From: an uncultured Blautia sp.
GTDB taxonomy: Bacteria > Bacillota > Clostridia > Lachnospirales > Lachnospiraceae
NCBI GenBank assembly: GCA_938028845.1
Contig: CALIZJ010000300.1
Span: 1 to 33,328, forward strand
DNA: 33,328 nucleotides
Reading direction: 5' to 3'
Numbering within the stretch: position 1 is the stretch's first letter; each line of letters begins with the position of its first letter. Made by a program: the position numbers and the translations under genes. This document shows positions 25,071 through 32,280 of this stretch, in pieces. Below the pieces are notes generated by a model that worked only from the letters and a program-made list of their open reading frames with translations, was not told where the DNA came from and did no database searches.

Positions 25071-25676
25071 GCGGGTAACGTTCACACTTAAGGTATTGTC
25101 ATCAATGAACACTTCATTGTCCCACAAATACTCTATCATATCTGCCCGGGATACGATCTCGCCGGGATGCTGGTACAGGCAGTACAGTATTTTCAGTTCG
25201 TTTTTCGTCAGATCCGCTTTTCTTATTCCTTTCCTGATCTGTCCCGCCGCCGTATCCAGCACTACGCCTTTATGCTCTGTCTGTACGGATTCTCCGCCTG
25301 CCCGGCCATAGGTCCGTTTCAGGACAGCGCCGATCCGCGCCATTAATACAGGAAGCTGGTAGGGCTTGGATACATAATCATCCCCGCCCCGCAGAATACC
25401 GTCCAGCTCGTCCATGGCCGTATTGTTTCCTGTCACGAAGATGATAGGGACCTGGGAAACTTTGCGGATCTGCTCACAGATGTGAAGCCCGTTAATACCG
25501 GGAAGATTTACGTCCAGCAAAATAAGATCCGGCGTTTCTTTTAAGGCCTCCGAAGCCACGTTAGAAAACCGGCAAAGGGCAGCCGTCTCATATCCCGCCC
25601 TCTGAAGAGCCCCTTCCAGCTCCATACGGATCGTCTTCTCATCCTCTATGATCAAAATTTTCGCTTTTTTGTCCAT
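25017..25676 (-). pseudogene. BceR-type response regulator, C-terminal end replaced
   Basis: The first ~200 residues are a normal OmpR-family regulator: acidic pair EDE, phosphoacceptor Asp in LILLDVNLPG, Lys in YVSKPYQLPV, and the winged-helix start LTKNELKILYCLYQHPGEIVS. After DDNTLSVNVTRL (the recognition helix) the expected roughly 25 residues ending in VRGVGY are missing; 16 unrelated residues (FPGENISGNCCLSLKN) follow, made from kinase DNA read in another frame. The DNA-binding wing is thus gone. The ATG at 25676 follows GGGAGG and the rest of the gene is normal, so this looks like a fresh deletion shared with the kinase gene. Confidence 0.75.
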
Positions 25677-25693
25677 CTGCTTCCCTCCCTATT

Positions 25694-25722
25694 AAAACGG
25701 ACCGAAACATTGTCCGGTCCGT
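25694..25722 (-). terminator. Terminator after the MFS gene, in the leader of the BceR-type gene
   Basis: ACGGACCG/CGGTCCGT, an 8-bp stem with a 10-nt loop, followed on the minus strand by TTTTAAT. Its 3' end is only 20 nt from the regulator's start codon, so it could also act as an attenuator for read-through from the MFS gene. Confidence 0.7.
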
Positions 25723-25837
25723 CTGTCCTTTTATTCCCGCAGGCAGCGAGCCAAGCGTAGACCAAATCCCCCACAGCTTTGCTGCGCTGCAAATTTAATG
25801 TCCCGCAGCTTGCTGAGGTTTTTTGCCTTTCCTCCGC

Positions 25838-27130
25838 TTACTCCTCGGAAAATCTATATTTCTTTAAAATATGTCCAAAAATCAAACAGATGCTCACACC
25901 AAGGATTCCTAAGAAAAACATCATCATGGCAGCCCCTGATCCCTTTCCCCTGCCGAACAAGAACCAAAGCAAACCATCGGCAGAATCTGACGCCATAATA
26001 GGTTCACAGACCTTATCCACCATAAAGCCGCCCGTAAACAACCCCAGGGGAATGGTAAAAAATTGCAGTGTATTCCTGCAGGAATATACTCGTCCTTGCA
26101 TTTGCACCGGGATGGTTTTTCTTAAAACCACATCCAGGTTCGCATTCATCAGCGGCACCAGGATCCACCCAATGATCTGGCTAAGACACCAGAGCACCGG
26201 CAGCCTGAAAAATGCCAGCAAAAAGTTTTCCGTTCCCAGCGCGAACAGCATAGTCAAATAAATCACACGAATACGGTCCTTAGGCGCAGGAAGCAAGGTC
26301 ACGATCACACTTCCTATTAATGTAGCTATGCCTGCGCAGGAGGAAACGATTCCCAGGATCCTTTCTCCGCCGTTTTCTCTTGGCAGAATATACGCCGGAA
26401 GAACCGCGTCAAAGGCGGAAGCCACAAAGTTTACTCCTGCCAGAAAAAGAATCAGTGTAAATATCATAGGATTATCATATAAATACTTTAATCCCGATTT
26501 TACTGTAGCCATCAGCCCTTCCTTCTGCGCTCCTTTCCCATATCCGGCAGAAGGAATCCGTATCCGAAACAACAGCGCCGCAAACGCAATCCCAAAGGTT
26601 CCCAGATCGATATAGATCACAGCTTCCATTCCCCCAAAGGAAAAAAGAGCCGTGGCAAATACCGGATTTAAAATCGTAATCAGAGAGTTGGAAAAGGACC
26701 GCAGTCCGCTGGTTTTCTGATAATATTTTTCCGGTGTGATCAAGGTCATTGCCACATCGCTGGCCGGCTGCTGCACTGTATTCATCAGACCGTTGATCCC
26801 ATTTAAAATGTACATATGTACAGGCCGCAGCAGATCCGTTTTTAACAAACCTAAGACACCAATTGTACAGCACGCCGCAAGAAAATCACACACAAGCATA
26901 ACCTTCTTCTTATCCCATCTGTCGCTGAATGCCCCGGCAAAAACACTCATTAAAATATAGGGCACATAAGAACAGATGGACAGCAGCGCCGTCTGAAGCG
27001 CAGAGCCTGTTTTTTCATAAAGCCACAATGTAAGCGCAAAGCTGGTCATCACGCTTCCAAGCTGTGATAACGCTTGTGTGCTCCACAAAATAAGAAAGGT
27101 TCTTAATTCTTTTATCTCTATTTTTTTCAT
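25838..27130 (-). CDS. MFS efflux pump (MFS_3, macrolide-efflux-like)
   Basis: A 430-residue transporter with about twelve hydrophobic helices. The N-terminus ELRTFLILWSTQALSQLGSVM and the loop FAGAFSDRWDKKKVMLVCDF (motif A between helices 2 and 3) resemble the Mef/MFS_3 group that exports macrolides and other drugs. The second half contains RKTIPVQMQGRVYSCRNTLQF, also typical of that group. AAAGGAG lies about 12 nt before the ATG. A 230-nt leader holds a short upstream frame and alternative hairpins, reminiscent of antibiotic-induced attenuation. It is followed by a terminator before the BceR-type gene, so both are probably antibiotic-defence units but separately controlled. The drug exported is inference. 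Confidence 0.85.
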   Translation of the reverse strand: MKKIEIKELRTFLILWSTQALSQLGSVMTSFALTLWLYEKTGSALQTALLSICSYVPYILMSVFAGAFSDRWDKKKVMLVCDFLAACCTIGVLGLLKTDLLRPVHMYILNGINGLMNTVQQPASDVAMTLITPEKYYQKTSGLRSFSNSLITILNPVFATALFSFGGMEAVIYIDLGTFGIAFAALLFRIRIPSAGYGKGAQKEGLMATVKSGLKYLYDNPMIFTLILFLAGVNFVASAFDAVLPAYILPRENGGERILGIVSSCAGIATLIGSVIVTLLPAPKDRIRVIYLTMLFALGTENFLLAFFRLPVLWCLSQIIGWILVPLMNANLDVVLRKTIPVQMQGRVYSCRNTLQFFTIPLGLFTGGFMVDKVCEPIMASDSADGLLWFLFGRGKGSGAAMMMFFLGILGVSICLIFGHILKKYRFSEE

Positions 27131-27141
27131 CTTTTACTTTG

Positions 27142-27262
27142 CTCCTTTGATCTTTTTTCTCAATCAAGTCGCAAAGTCTGAGGACGTAAGCCGCCTTTTG
27201 GCCCATCCCTCCATGCAGTGTCCTCAAACCTTGCATGGAGTGTCTGCTATGCACAGTCTCAT
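27142..27262 (-). promoter_or_regulatory. Attenuator-like leader of the MFS gene with competing hairpins
   Basis: Downstream of the short leader frame, CTCCATGCA pairs with TGCATGGAG (9 bp, 27210-27241). Within its loop, GTTTGAGGAC can pair with GTCCTCAGAC further on (10 bp, one G-U). A last short pair, TTGAT with ATCAA, touches the AAAGGAG ribosome site of the MFS gene. Stalling of a ribosome in the leader frame would change which pairs form. The mechanism is inferred. Confidence 0.45.
27224..27262 (-). CDS. 12-residue leader peptide upstream of the MFS gene
   Basis: ATG at 27262 has AAGGAG 6 nt upstream, a better ribosome site than that of the MFS gene itself, and encodes MRLCIADTPCKV before TGA. 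The last codons lie in the first arm of the 9-bp leader hairpin. Leader peptides of this size control erm and mef genes by drug-stalled ribosomes. The link here rests on position, the strong ribosome site and the overlap with the hairpin. Confidence 0.45.
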   Translation of the reverse strand: MRLCIADTPCKV

Positions 27263-27306
27263 AATCTTCTCCTTATTTTTGTCCGAATCCCCGAATGCTG
27301 TCTCCT

Positions 27307-27335
27307 ATTTTATCACTTTGTTTTTCATATCTCCA
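27307..27335 (-). promoter_or_regulatory. Promoter for the MFS gene leader
   Basis: TGGAGA (27330-27335), a 17-nt spacer and TAAAAT (27307-27312) on the minus strand. Transcription would begin about 40 nt before the leader-peptide ATG. Confidence 0.45.
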
Positions 27336-27362
27336 CCCCATTTGGTGTTTTCGGCGTTCTCT

Positions 27363-29348
27363 TTACCAAAGCTTTTTTCCAGCGTCCGTCTTATCCGCGA
27401 AAGGCCCGGGAAGAATCCTCATTCCCCGGTGTTCGCCTAAATAATCCCTGTCAAAGGTGATAGATGAGCCGTCTGGATTTTCGAAACGCTCTTCCGGTTC
27501 GAAGGCACATCCCAGGGTATCGCTGTGGATCATGCTTCCCGAAAAATCTCCCAGGAATTCATACAGATTGGTGGCCAGCACCGGCTTTCCATCCTGGAAG
27601 GTTATCTCCACCTGTACCTCGTGTTCTGTATCAACGAGATTGTCCGTCTCTTTTTTCCATGCTTTCGCTCCGTTAAAATAGGCGTTTCCCTTTGCCCAAA
27701 CAGGGAGATGGCTTCCATGAGCCGTTTCCAGCTTCGCCATGTCCGGGGTGTCGGTATCCATGTCAAACATAGTTATCCATTCTTCATAAGTGGGATATTC
27801 ATCCATCACATGAGTTCCCACCTCACGGTTTTCTTCATCCGTTCCTTCCCTGCTGTCACGCAGCGTAACAAACGGTGCGGCCGGCCACTTCTGGACGAAA
27901 ATATTATTATAGAATCGGTCGTCTCCGTGAAGAATGGTCATAAAGCCCATGACCTCCGTGCGGTGCGGAATGTGATAGGGCGTATAGCGCGGGCCTGTCC
28001 CTTCGCCCACACAGGTGAGCGCGCCGCAGATCAGATTGTGGACCATAGCCACACCTTCTGTAGCCATGCGCAGAGAAGCGTCCGAAAGTAAAATATTATT
28101 GTCAATAAGTGTAGGTCCATGTCCTACTTCTACAAAAATATCCTGGCTCATCATACCGCCTTTTAGCTGCTTCGCGAATTCCGGACGCTGGTTGTCATGG
28201 AAAAGGTTCTGAGTGATGCGGGTTCCCTGCGCCTCCCAGTCGCACCAGATTCCCATAGTGCAGTGGTGGATATAATTGCGGCGGTAAATAACGTCTATGG
28301 CCGCATGCATCTTAATGCCTGCGATCTCGGCTCCCCCTAATTCCATCATATTGTTGATATGGTGGATGTGGTTGTCCTCGATCACAGAGAACACGCCGCC
28401 CATACGCCCGATGATCCCGCCCTGCTCACAGTTATGGATGTTGCAGCGGCGGACAATATGGCTGCCTACTTTTTCCTTGAGCCATCCGTGGTACTGTCCT
28501 CTGCATACGGCGTCTCTTTCCATCTGGGTAGGACTTTTTACATGTTTATAGGTAAAATAATGATCATTTTCCGGATCAAGATATTTTCCTAAAGAGATTC
28601 CGGCGCACTTACTGTTGCTGATCTCACAGTCCTCTATGATCCATCCCTTAGACCAGTGCGGCCCGATCATGCCGTCCTGGTAAGCCGCAGGAGGCGCCCA
28701 GGTGGTAGCGGCTTTATTAATGGAAAAGCCACTGACGGTAATATAACCCACTCCCGTTTTTGACGGCATGAAACACTCCCGGCGGACATTGATCTCCACC
28801 TTTTCTTCGTTAGGATTTTTCCCCTGGAAATTCCCATAAAGAACCGTTTCATTTCCCTCCTGCTGGGAATACCATTTATAAACAGATGCTTCCGGTTCCC
28901 AGGAACACTCATATACTTCTCCTTTTATACAGGCATCAAGGCTATCCGCTTCATACATCATCTTGTCATTCATATACACCGCTCCGGTGTGCTTGCTCCG
29001 TCCGGCAAAATACCAGTCTCCGTAAACATAGGTAGTATAGGGATTATAGTTTCCAAAAATAGAATTATCGATCCTGCATACCCACACATTTCCCTGATAC
29101 GGTTTCCAGTTCTTCACCTCTTCCGCTCCGGTGATCACCGCGCCAAGCATCTGGGTGCTGCGGTAGGTGATCCTGGCATCTTCCCGGCCGCCGTTTCTGG
29201 GGTCCACATATTCCCGGTATATGCCAGGCTCTACCAGGATCTCGTCTCCCGGCTGCGCAATCTGCGCTGCATCATTGATGCATTTGAATGGGGATTCCTT
29301 AGAACCATTTCCGTCACGGGCTGCTTTTGCGTCCACATAAATCTTCAT
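27363..29348 (-). CDS. GH120 beta-xylosidase (right-handed beta-helix), cytoplasmic
   Basis: A 661-residue enzyme. It follows the Thermoanaerobacterium saccharolyticum XylC family (GH120) almost block by block: start KIYVDAKAARDGNGS, GNVWVCRIDNSIFGNYNPY, NFQGKNPNEEKVEINVRREC, GPHWSKGWIIEDCEIS, AGIKMHAAIDVIYRRNYIHH, and GDDRFYNNIFVQKWP. The catalytic residues of that family fall in DWEAQGTR (Asp370, nucleophile) and FVEVGHGP (Glu407, acid/base). It removes xylose from the non-reducing end of xylo-oligosaccharides. No signal peptide is present, so it acts on imported sugars; no transporter stands next to it. The ATG follows GGAGG by 8 nt. The family assignment is from recalled sequence similarity, not from a search. 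Confidence 0.88.
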   Translation of the reverse strand: MKIYVDAKAARDGNGSKESPFKCINDAAQIAQPGDEILVEPGIYREYVDPRNGGREDARITYRSTQMLGAVITGAEEVKNWKPYQGNVWVCRIDNSIFGNYNPYTTYVYGDWYFAGRSKHTGAVYMNDKMMYEADSLDACIKGEVYECSWEPEASVYKWYSQQEGNETVLYGNFQGKNPNEEKVEINVRRECFMPSKTGVGYITVSGFSINKAATTWAPPAAYQDGMIGPHWSKGWIIEDCEISNSKCAGISLGKYLDPENDHYFTYKHVKSPTQMERDAVCRGQYHGWLKEKVGSHIVRRCNIHNCEQGGIIGRMGGVFSVIEDNHIHHINNMMELGGAEIAGIKMHAAIDVIYRRNYIHHCTMGIWCDWEAQGTRITQNLFHDNQRPEFAKQLKGGMMSQDIFVEVGHGPTLIDNNILLSDASLRMATEGVAMVHNLICGALTCVGEGTGPRYTPYHIPHRTEVMGFMTILHGDDRFYNNIFVQKWPAAPFVTLRDSREGTDEENREVGTHVMDEYPTYEEWITMFDMDTDTPDMAKLETAHGSHLPVWAKGNAYFNGAKAWKKETDNLVDTEHEVQVEITFQDGKPVLATNLYEFLGDFSGSMIHSDTLGCAFEPEERFENPDGSSITFDRDYLGEHRGMRILPGPFADKTDAGKKLW

Positions 29349-29716
29349 GCGTTTTTCCTCCTTACGTCATCGCTTACTGTATGTAGTCAAGCAGCTATGC
29401 CAGGCACTCACAGGACATACATCTGCTTCGCTGCTTGCACATAATCAGATAGCCGCTCCTTTGCTTCTCAGAAGGGACTCTTGCCCATTCTGAGACAGGC
29501 AGGCCCCTGCCATGTTTACTTCTTGCCGCAGTATAAAGCAGGGGACTTCCTGATTCGCTTAAATCCATCGTATACTATTTATGATTCACCGTCAAGAGGC
29601 TGAAAATATACATATCCGCAGCCCTGTTACCAGCCTCAGTACAGCCGGCAGCCTCCACCTATTTCCGTAACATTTTCCTACAATACGCTAAGGTAAGAGA
29701 GGCGCTTTCCTATCCA
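29349..29716. other. 368-bp gene-free interval with hairpins and short frames
   Basis: No gene above 25 codons with a ribosome site. It holds two adjacent hairpins (CTCAGAA/TTCTGAG 29467-29494 and GGCAGG/CCTGCC 29498-29511) and, on the minus strand, a 15-residue frame MCKQRSRCMSCECLA (29395-29442) with five cysteines but no ribosome site. It carries the leader of the beta-xylosidase gene, whose GGAGG lies at its left end. Confidence 0.5.
29567..29595 (-). promoter_or_regulatory. Promoter for the GH120 gene
   Basis: TTGACG (29590-29595), a 17-nt spacer and TACGAT (29567-29572) on the minus strand. It would give a leader of about 210 nt that includes the hairpins at 29467-29511. Confidence 0.45.
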
Positions 29717-30250
29717 CTATTTTCCTTCCTTTACATAACCAACCAACGGTTTCACATATTCCCTGGATGAGAAATCATAGGAAGCGGCGATCGCTTTTTC
29801 GAATTTCTTTTCATACTCATTTTTATCCTTTTTATGCTTCATCATTTTAGCAAATACTTTCATCATCATTTTATCCCCAAAAGACATTTTTTCGTACCGC
29901 AGGCCGCTTTGCATATAAAAATGAGGAATCTTCTGTATTTCCTCCGGCGTAAGATTATTTTTCCATGCTTCGCAGATCATGTCTTTTGCTGCGTTTGGCG
30001 TGGCTCCTGTGGCAAAAATAATAAAATTTTTCGCTTTGCTTTCCTTGAAAAGCTCTTTTGCTTTTTTCAGCCCGTCTACCGACCCCGCATGAAACCGGCC
30101 GCCAAAAATGACTGTATCAAATCCGGACATGGTTTCTTTTGAGACCTCTTTAAAATCCATGATCCTGCAGTCCAGTTCCTTTGCGATAATCTCTGCATAC
30201 TCCTTTGTAAAGCCTGTAACGCTTTTATAGGTGACTAAAATATGGTTCAT
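29717..30250 (-). CDS. Flavodoxin-domain protein
   Basis: A 177-residue cytoplasmic protein. The N-terminal ILVTYKSVTGFTKEYAEIIA carries the FMN phosphate-binding loop (YKSVTGFT), and FDTVIFGGRFHAG and NFIIFATGATPN are the two later FMN-contacting loops of the Flavodoxin_5 type. The C-terminal part (about 115-177) is rich in Lys and Met and less conserved. It is translationally coupled to the TetR gene by a 4-nt overlap (ATGA), so it is part of that regulator's own operon. It may transfer electrons to a protective enzyme or act as a stress-responsive oxidoreductase; the partner is unknown. Confidence 0.88.
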   Translation of the reverse strand: MNHILVTYKSVTGFTKEYAEIIAKELDCRIMDFKEVSKETMSGFDTVIFGGRFHAGSVDGLKKAKELFKESKAKNFIIFATGATPNAAKDMICEAWKNNLTPEEIQKIPHFYMQSGLRYEKMSFGDKMMMKVFAKMMKHKKDKNEYEKKFEKAIAASYDFSSREYVKPLVGYVKEGK

Positions 30251-30816
30251 GGCTGTTTCCCTCCTTGGATAAATTTAAAAAATGCCTGGTACGCCTGTTC
30301 CTGCTGATGAAAAATCTCCTTTTCTGAAATGCCGGATGAAGTAACGGATAGGATGGTCCCTATCCCAATGGTATAGATCAGCATATGCAGATGCAATTGT
30401 TTGGCCTCTTCTTCGCTGATATGGAGATGCCCGGCAATAATCTTTGCCATCTTCGGATTTGTCTCTGTTTGATATAGATCGTCAAGGGAAGTGATATTTT
30501 CCCGTTCCCTTGAGATGTAAATCTTAAAAATGTGAGGTTCCTCCTTTGCCATCTGTATATACGCCCGTCCTGTGCTTTGAAACAGATTATCCAAGTCTAT
30601 ATGAGATTTTAGATATTCCTGCATATACGTGCCCGCACGGCAGGCCACATCCTTTCGCAGACTGTCCATATTCTGGCAATAGCTGTAGATAGGCTGTACG
30701 GAGCAGCCCAGCTTCCCGGCAATAGTTTTTACCATGACCTTTTCCATTCCCTCTGTCCGGGCAATTTCAAAAGCCGCATTAACAACCATTTCCTTTGTGA
30801 TCCTCTGTTTTGGCAT
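30247..30816 (-). CDS. TetR/AcrR family transcriptional regulator
   Basis: A 189-residue regulator. N-terminal helix-turn-helix (about 8-55): RITKEMVVNAAFEIARTEGMEKV followed by TIAGKLGCSVQPIYSYCQNM, with the TetR-type Tyr-Ser-Tyr turn. The rest is an all-helical ligand-binding domain without family marks I can name. The ATG follows GGGAGG by 5 nt. A perfect inverted repeat (30834-30872) covers the -10 of its promoter, so it very likely represses its own operon (tetR-flavodoxin) until a ligand binds. Confidence 0.92.
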   Translation of the reverse strand: MPKQRITKEMVVNAAFEIARTEGMEKVMVKTIAGKLGCSVQPIYSYCQNMDSLRKDVACRAGTYMQEYLKSHIDLDNLFQSTGRAYIQMAKEEPHIFKIYISRERENITSLDDLYQTETNPKMAKIIAGHLHISEEEAKQLHLHMLIYTIGIGTILSVTSSGISEKEIFHQQEQAYQAFFKFIQGGKQP

Positions 30817-30833
30817 AGTACCTCCCTTTTTTC

Positions 30834-30872
30834 ATAATCAAGTTATATAAATGTTTTATATAACTTGATTAT
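30834..30872. promoter_or_regulatory. Perfect 18-bp inverted repeat, probable TetR operator
   Basis: ATAATCAAGTTATATAAA (30834-30851), the 3-nt loop TGT, and its exact complement (30855-30872). It overlaps the -10 TATAAT of the regulator promoter and ends 18 nt before the start codon, so binding would stop transcription of the tetR-flavodoxin operon. Confidence 0.8.
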
Positions 30873-30896
30873 ATAGTATTCTTTCCCATTTTTCAA
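30868..30896 (-). promoter_or_regulatory. Sigma-A promoter of the tetR-flavodoxin operon
   Basis: TTGAAA (30891-30896), a 17-nt spacer and a perfect TATAAT (30868-30873) on the minus strand. Its -10 lies inside the inverted repeat described for 30834-30872. Confidence 0.75.
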
Positions 30897-30916
30897 TTTC
30901 TTTTTAAGGCATAACC

Positions 30917-30965
30917 GCAAAAACAGGACAGCCGGAAATTCTCTTCCAAACTGTCCTGTTTTTGC
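30917..30965 (-). terminator. Bidirectional terminator after the permease fragment
   Basis: GCAAAAACAGGACAG pairs perfectly with CTGTCCTGTTTTTGC (15 bp, 19-nt loop), with A/T runs inside the arms. It insulates the TetR promoter from the upstream permease fragment. Confidence 0.8.
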
Positions 30966-31016
30966 AATTCTATTTGCATAAACACTTTTTATATAAGTGA
31001 TGCCGCATTTTATCCT

Positions 31017-31982
31017 CTACTCTGTCCTAAGCGCGATCACCGGGTCTTTTTTCGCCGCTTTTTTCGCCGGCAGAAGCCCTCCGAGAATCGTAATGACAAT
31101 ACTGAGCGCGATCAGGAGCAACGCAGAAGTCAGCGGAAGCTGTGCCGTCATCCCGGTTATTCCTGAAAAACGTTCAATAAGAGAATTGATCGGGATCAAA
31201 GCTAATATAGATACGCCGATTCCCAAAAGGCCGGCACAGCATCCAATGATGAAGGTTTCCGCATTAAACGCCTGGGAAATATTCCGTTTAGAAGCGCCCA
31301 GAGCACGCAGGATCCCGATTTCCTTCGTCCGCTCCATAACCGAAATATGGATGATAATGCCGATCATAATACAGGATACTATAAGGGAAATCCCCACAAA
31401 AGCGATCAAAACATAGGAGATTCCGTCTATGATCGTAGTGACAGAGGAAGTCAGCATTGCCACATAATCCGTATACGTAATCCTCGCATCCTCATCCGCA
31501 GTTTCATTGTACGATTCAATACATGCTGCTATCGCGTCCTTGTTTTCAAAGCTGTCTGTATAAATACTAATGGAGGAAGGGGCTTCGTAGCTTACTTTGC
31601 CGAACGCATCCATATTCTCTTCATACGTGGAGCCGGCTATATATTCATCGTATACTTTTACCAGAAGCTCCTGATCCGGATCGTTCACCAGCCATTGATC
31701 AAGAGCCGCTGCCATGGAACTTTCATCCATTGTCATATTTCCCGCCGTCATAGTCTGCTGCCCGGCAGAAGCCTCGCTGGTTTCTGTGTTATTTGCGGAG
31801 TAATACATGAGCATCTGATAAAAGGACGCCTTCTCTGAAATACCCAGAGAGCTTAAATATGCTTGTGCATCCTCTGCCTTTTTCTCATCATCTGAAGTTT
31901 CAAACTCCATGCCTGTAAGCACATTTGTCCCTGGATCTGTCTCCTGCGCCTTGATAACAGCACTCGCGAACTTAGCTGCCCT
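31017..31982 (-). pseudogene. C-terminal remnant of an FtsX-type ABC transporter permease
   Basis: The open frame covers about 320 residues but has no start with a ribosome site; in frame it reaches an in-frame TAA at 31983-31985. The visible part begins in an extracellular domain (KFASAVIKAQETDPGTNV, GMEFETSDDEKKAED), then has the FtsX domain with four hydrophobic segments and the marks VMERTKEIGILRALGASKRN and PAKKAAKKDPVIALRTE at the very end. Full-length relatives in Clostridia carry an ATPase and membrane helices before it. Both are missing here and the sequence upstream is unrelated, so the gene is 5'-truncated. GTG 31922 is the only early start, without ribosome site. Confidence 0.75.
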
Positions 31983-32113
31983 TTAAACAATGTAGAGCTT
32001 CAAAAGGGCCCACATGGGGTAAGGAATGCATGTATTGCAGGATGTCTCTCCCAAGCCATCGAGTACGGCAAAAAACGCAGGGCAAACCCCGGTATTATCT
32101 GGATGAAGAATAA
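31976..32113 (+). pseudogene. Foreign fragment with a Cys-rich C-terminal frame beside the truncated permease
   Basis: From the point where the permease loses homology, the plus strand is open for 45 codons ending in TAA at 32113. It gives a zinc-finger-like Cys pattern (QCRASK, then ECMYCRM) and a basic region (RVRQKTQGKPRYY) before LDEE. It has no start and looks like the 3' end of another gene, perhaps from a mobile element. A second plus frame is also open, so which one was coding is uncertain. Family not recognised. Confidence 0.25.
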
Positions 32114-32173
32114 ATGTATTGTTTTAGATTCTGACAGGTAAATTCCCCATAAATTTTAATAATTTAATCTATG

Positions 32174-32218
32174 AAAGGCAGGACAAAGCCCTTGAAAATC
32201 GGGCTTTGTTCTGCCTTT
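32174..32218 (-). terminator. Terminator-like hairpin behind the ADP-ribosylglycohydrolase-family gene
   Basis: AAAGGCAGGACAAAGCCC and GGGCTTTGTTCTGCCTTT form an 18-bp stem with one weak pair and a 9-nt loop. It lies about 60 nt after the stop of the minus-strand gene. No strong U-tract follows, so its efficiency is uncertain. Confidence 0.55.
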
Positions 32219-32280
32219 GCAGTCATGTAAGTTAAGCTGTAAGCATATATGTTTTAATCGTCCAAATTCTATCCTTTTTA

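Noticed and set aside
27525..28091. 188-residue plus-strand frame opposite the GH120 gene
   Set aside because: Antisense to conserved GH120 sequence and without a ribosome site.
31347..31838. 163-residue plus-strand frame opposite the permease fragment
   Set aside because: Shadow of the FtsX domain; no start signal.
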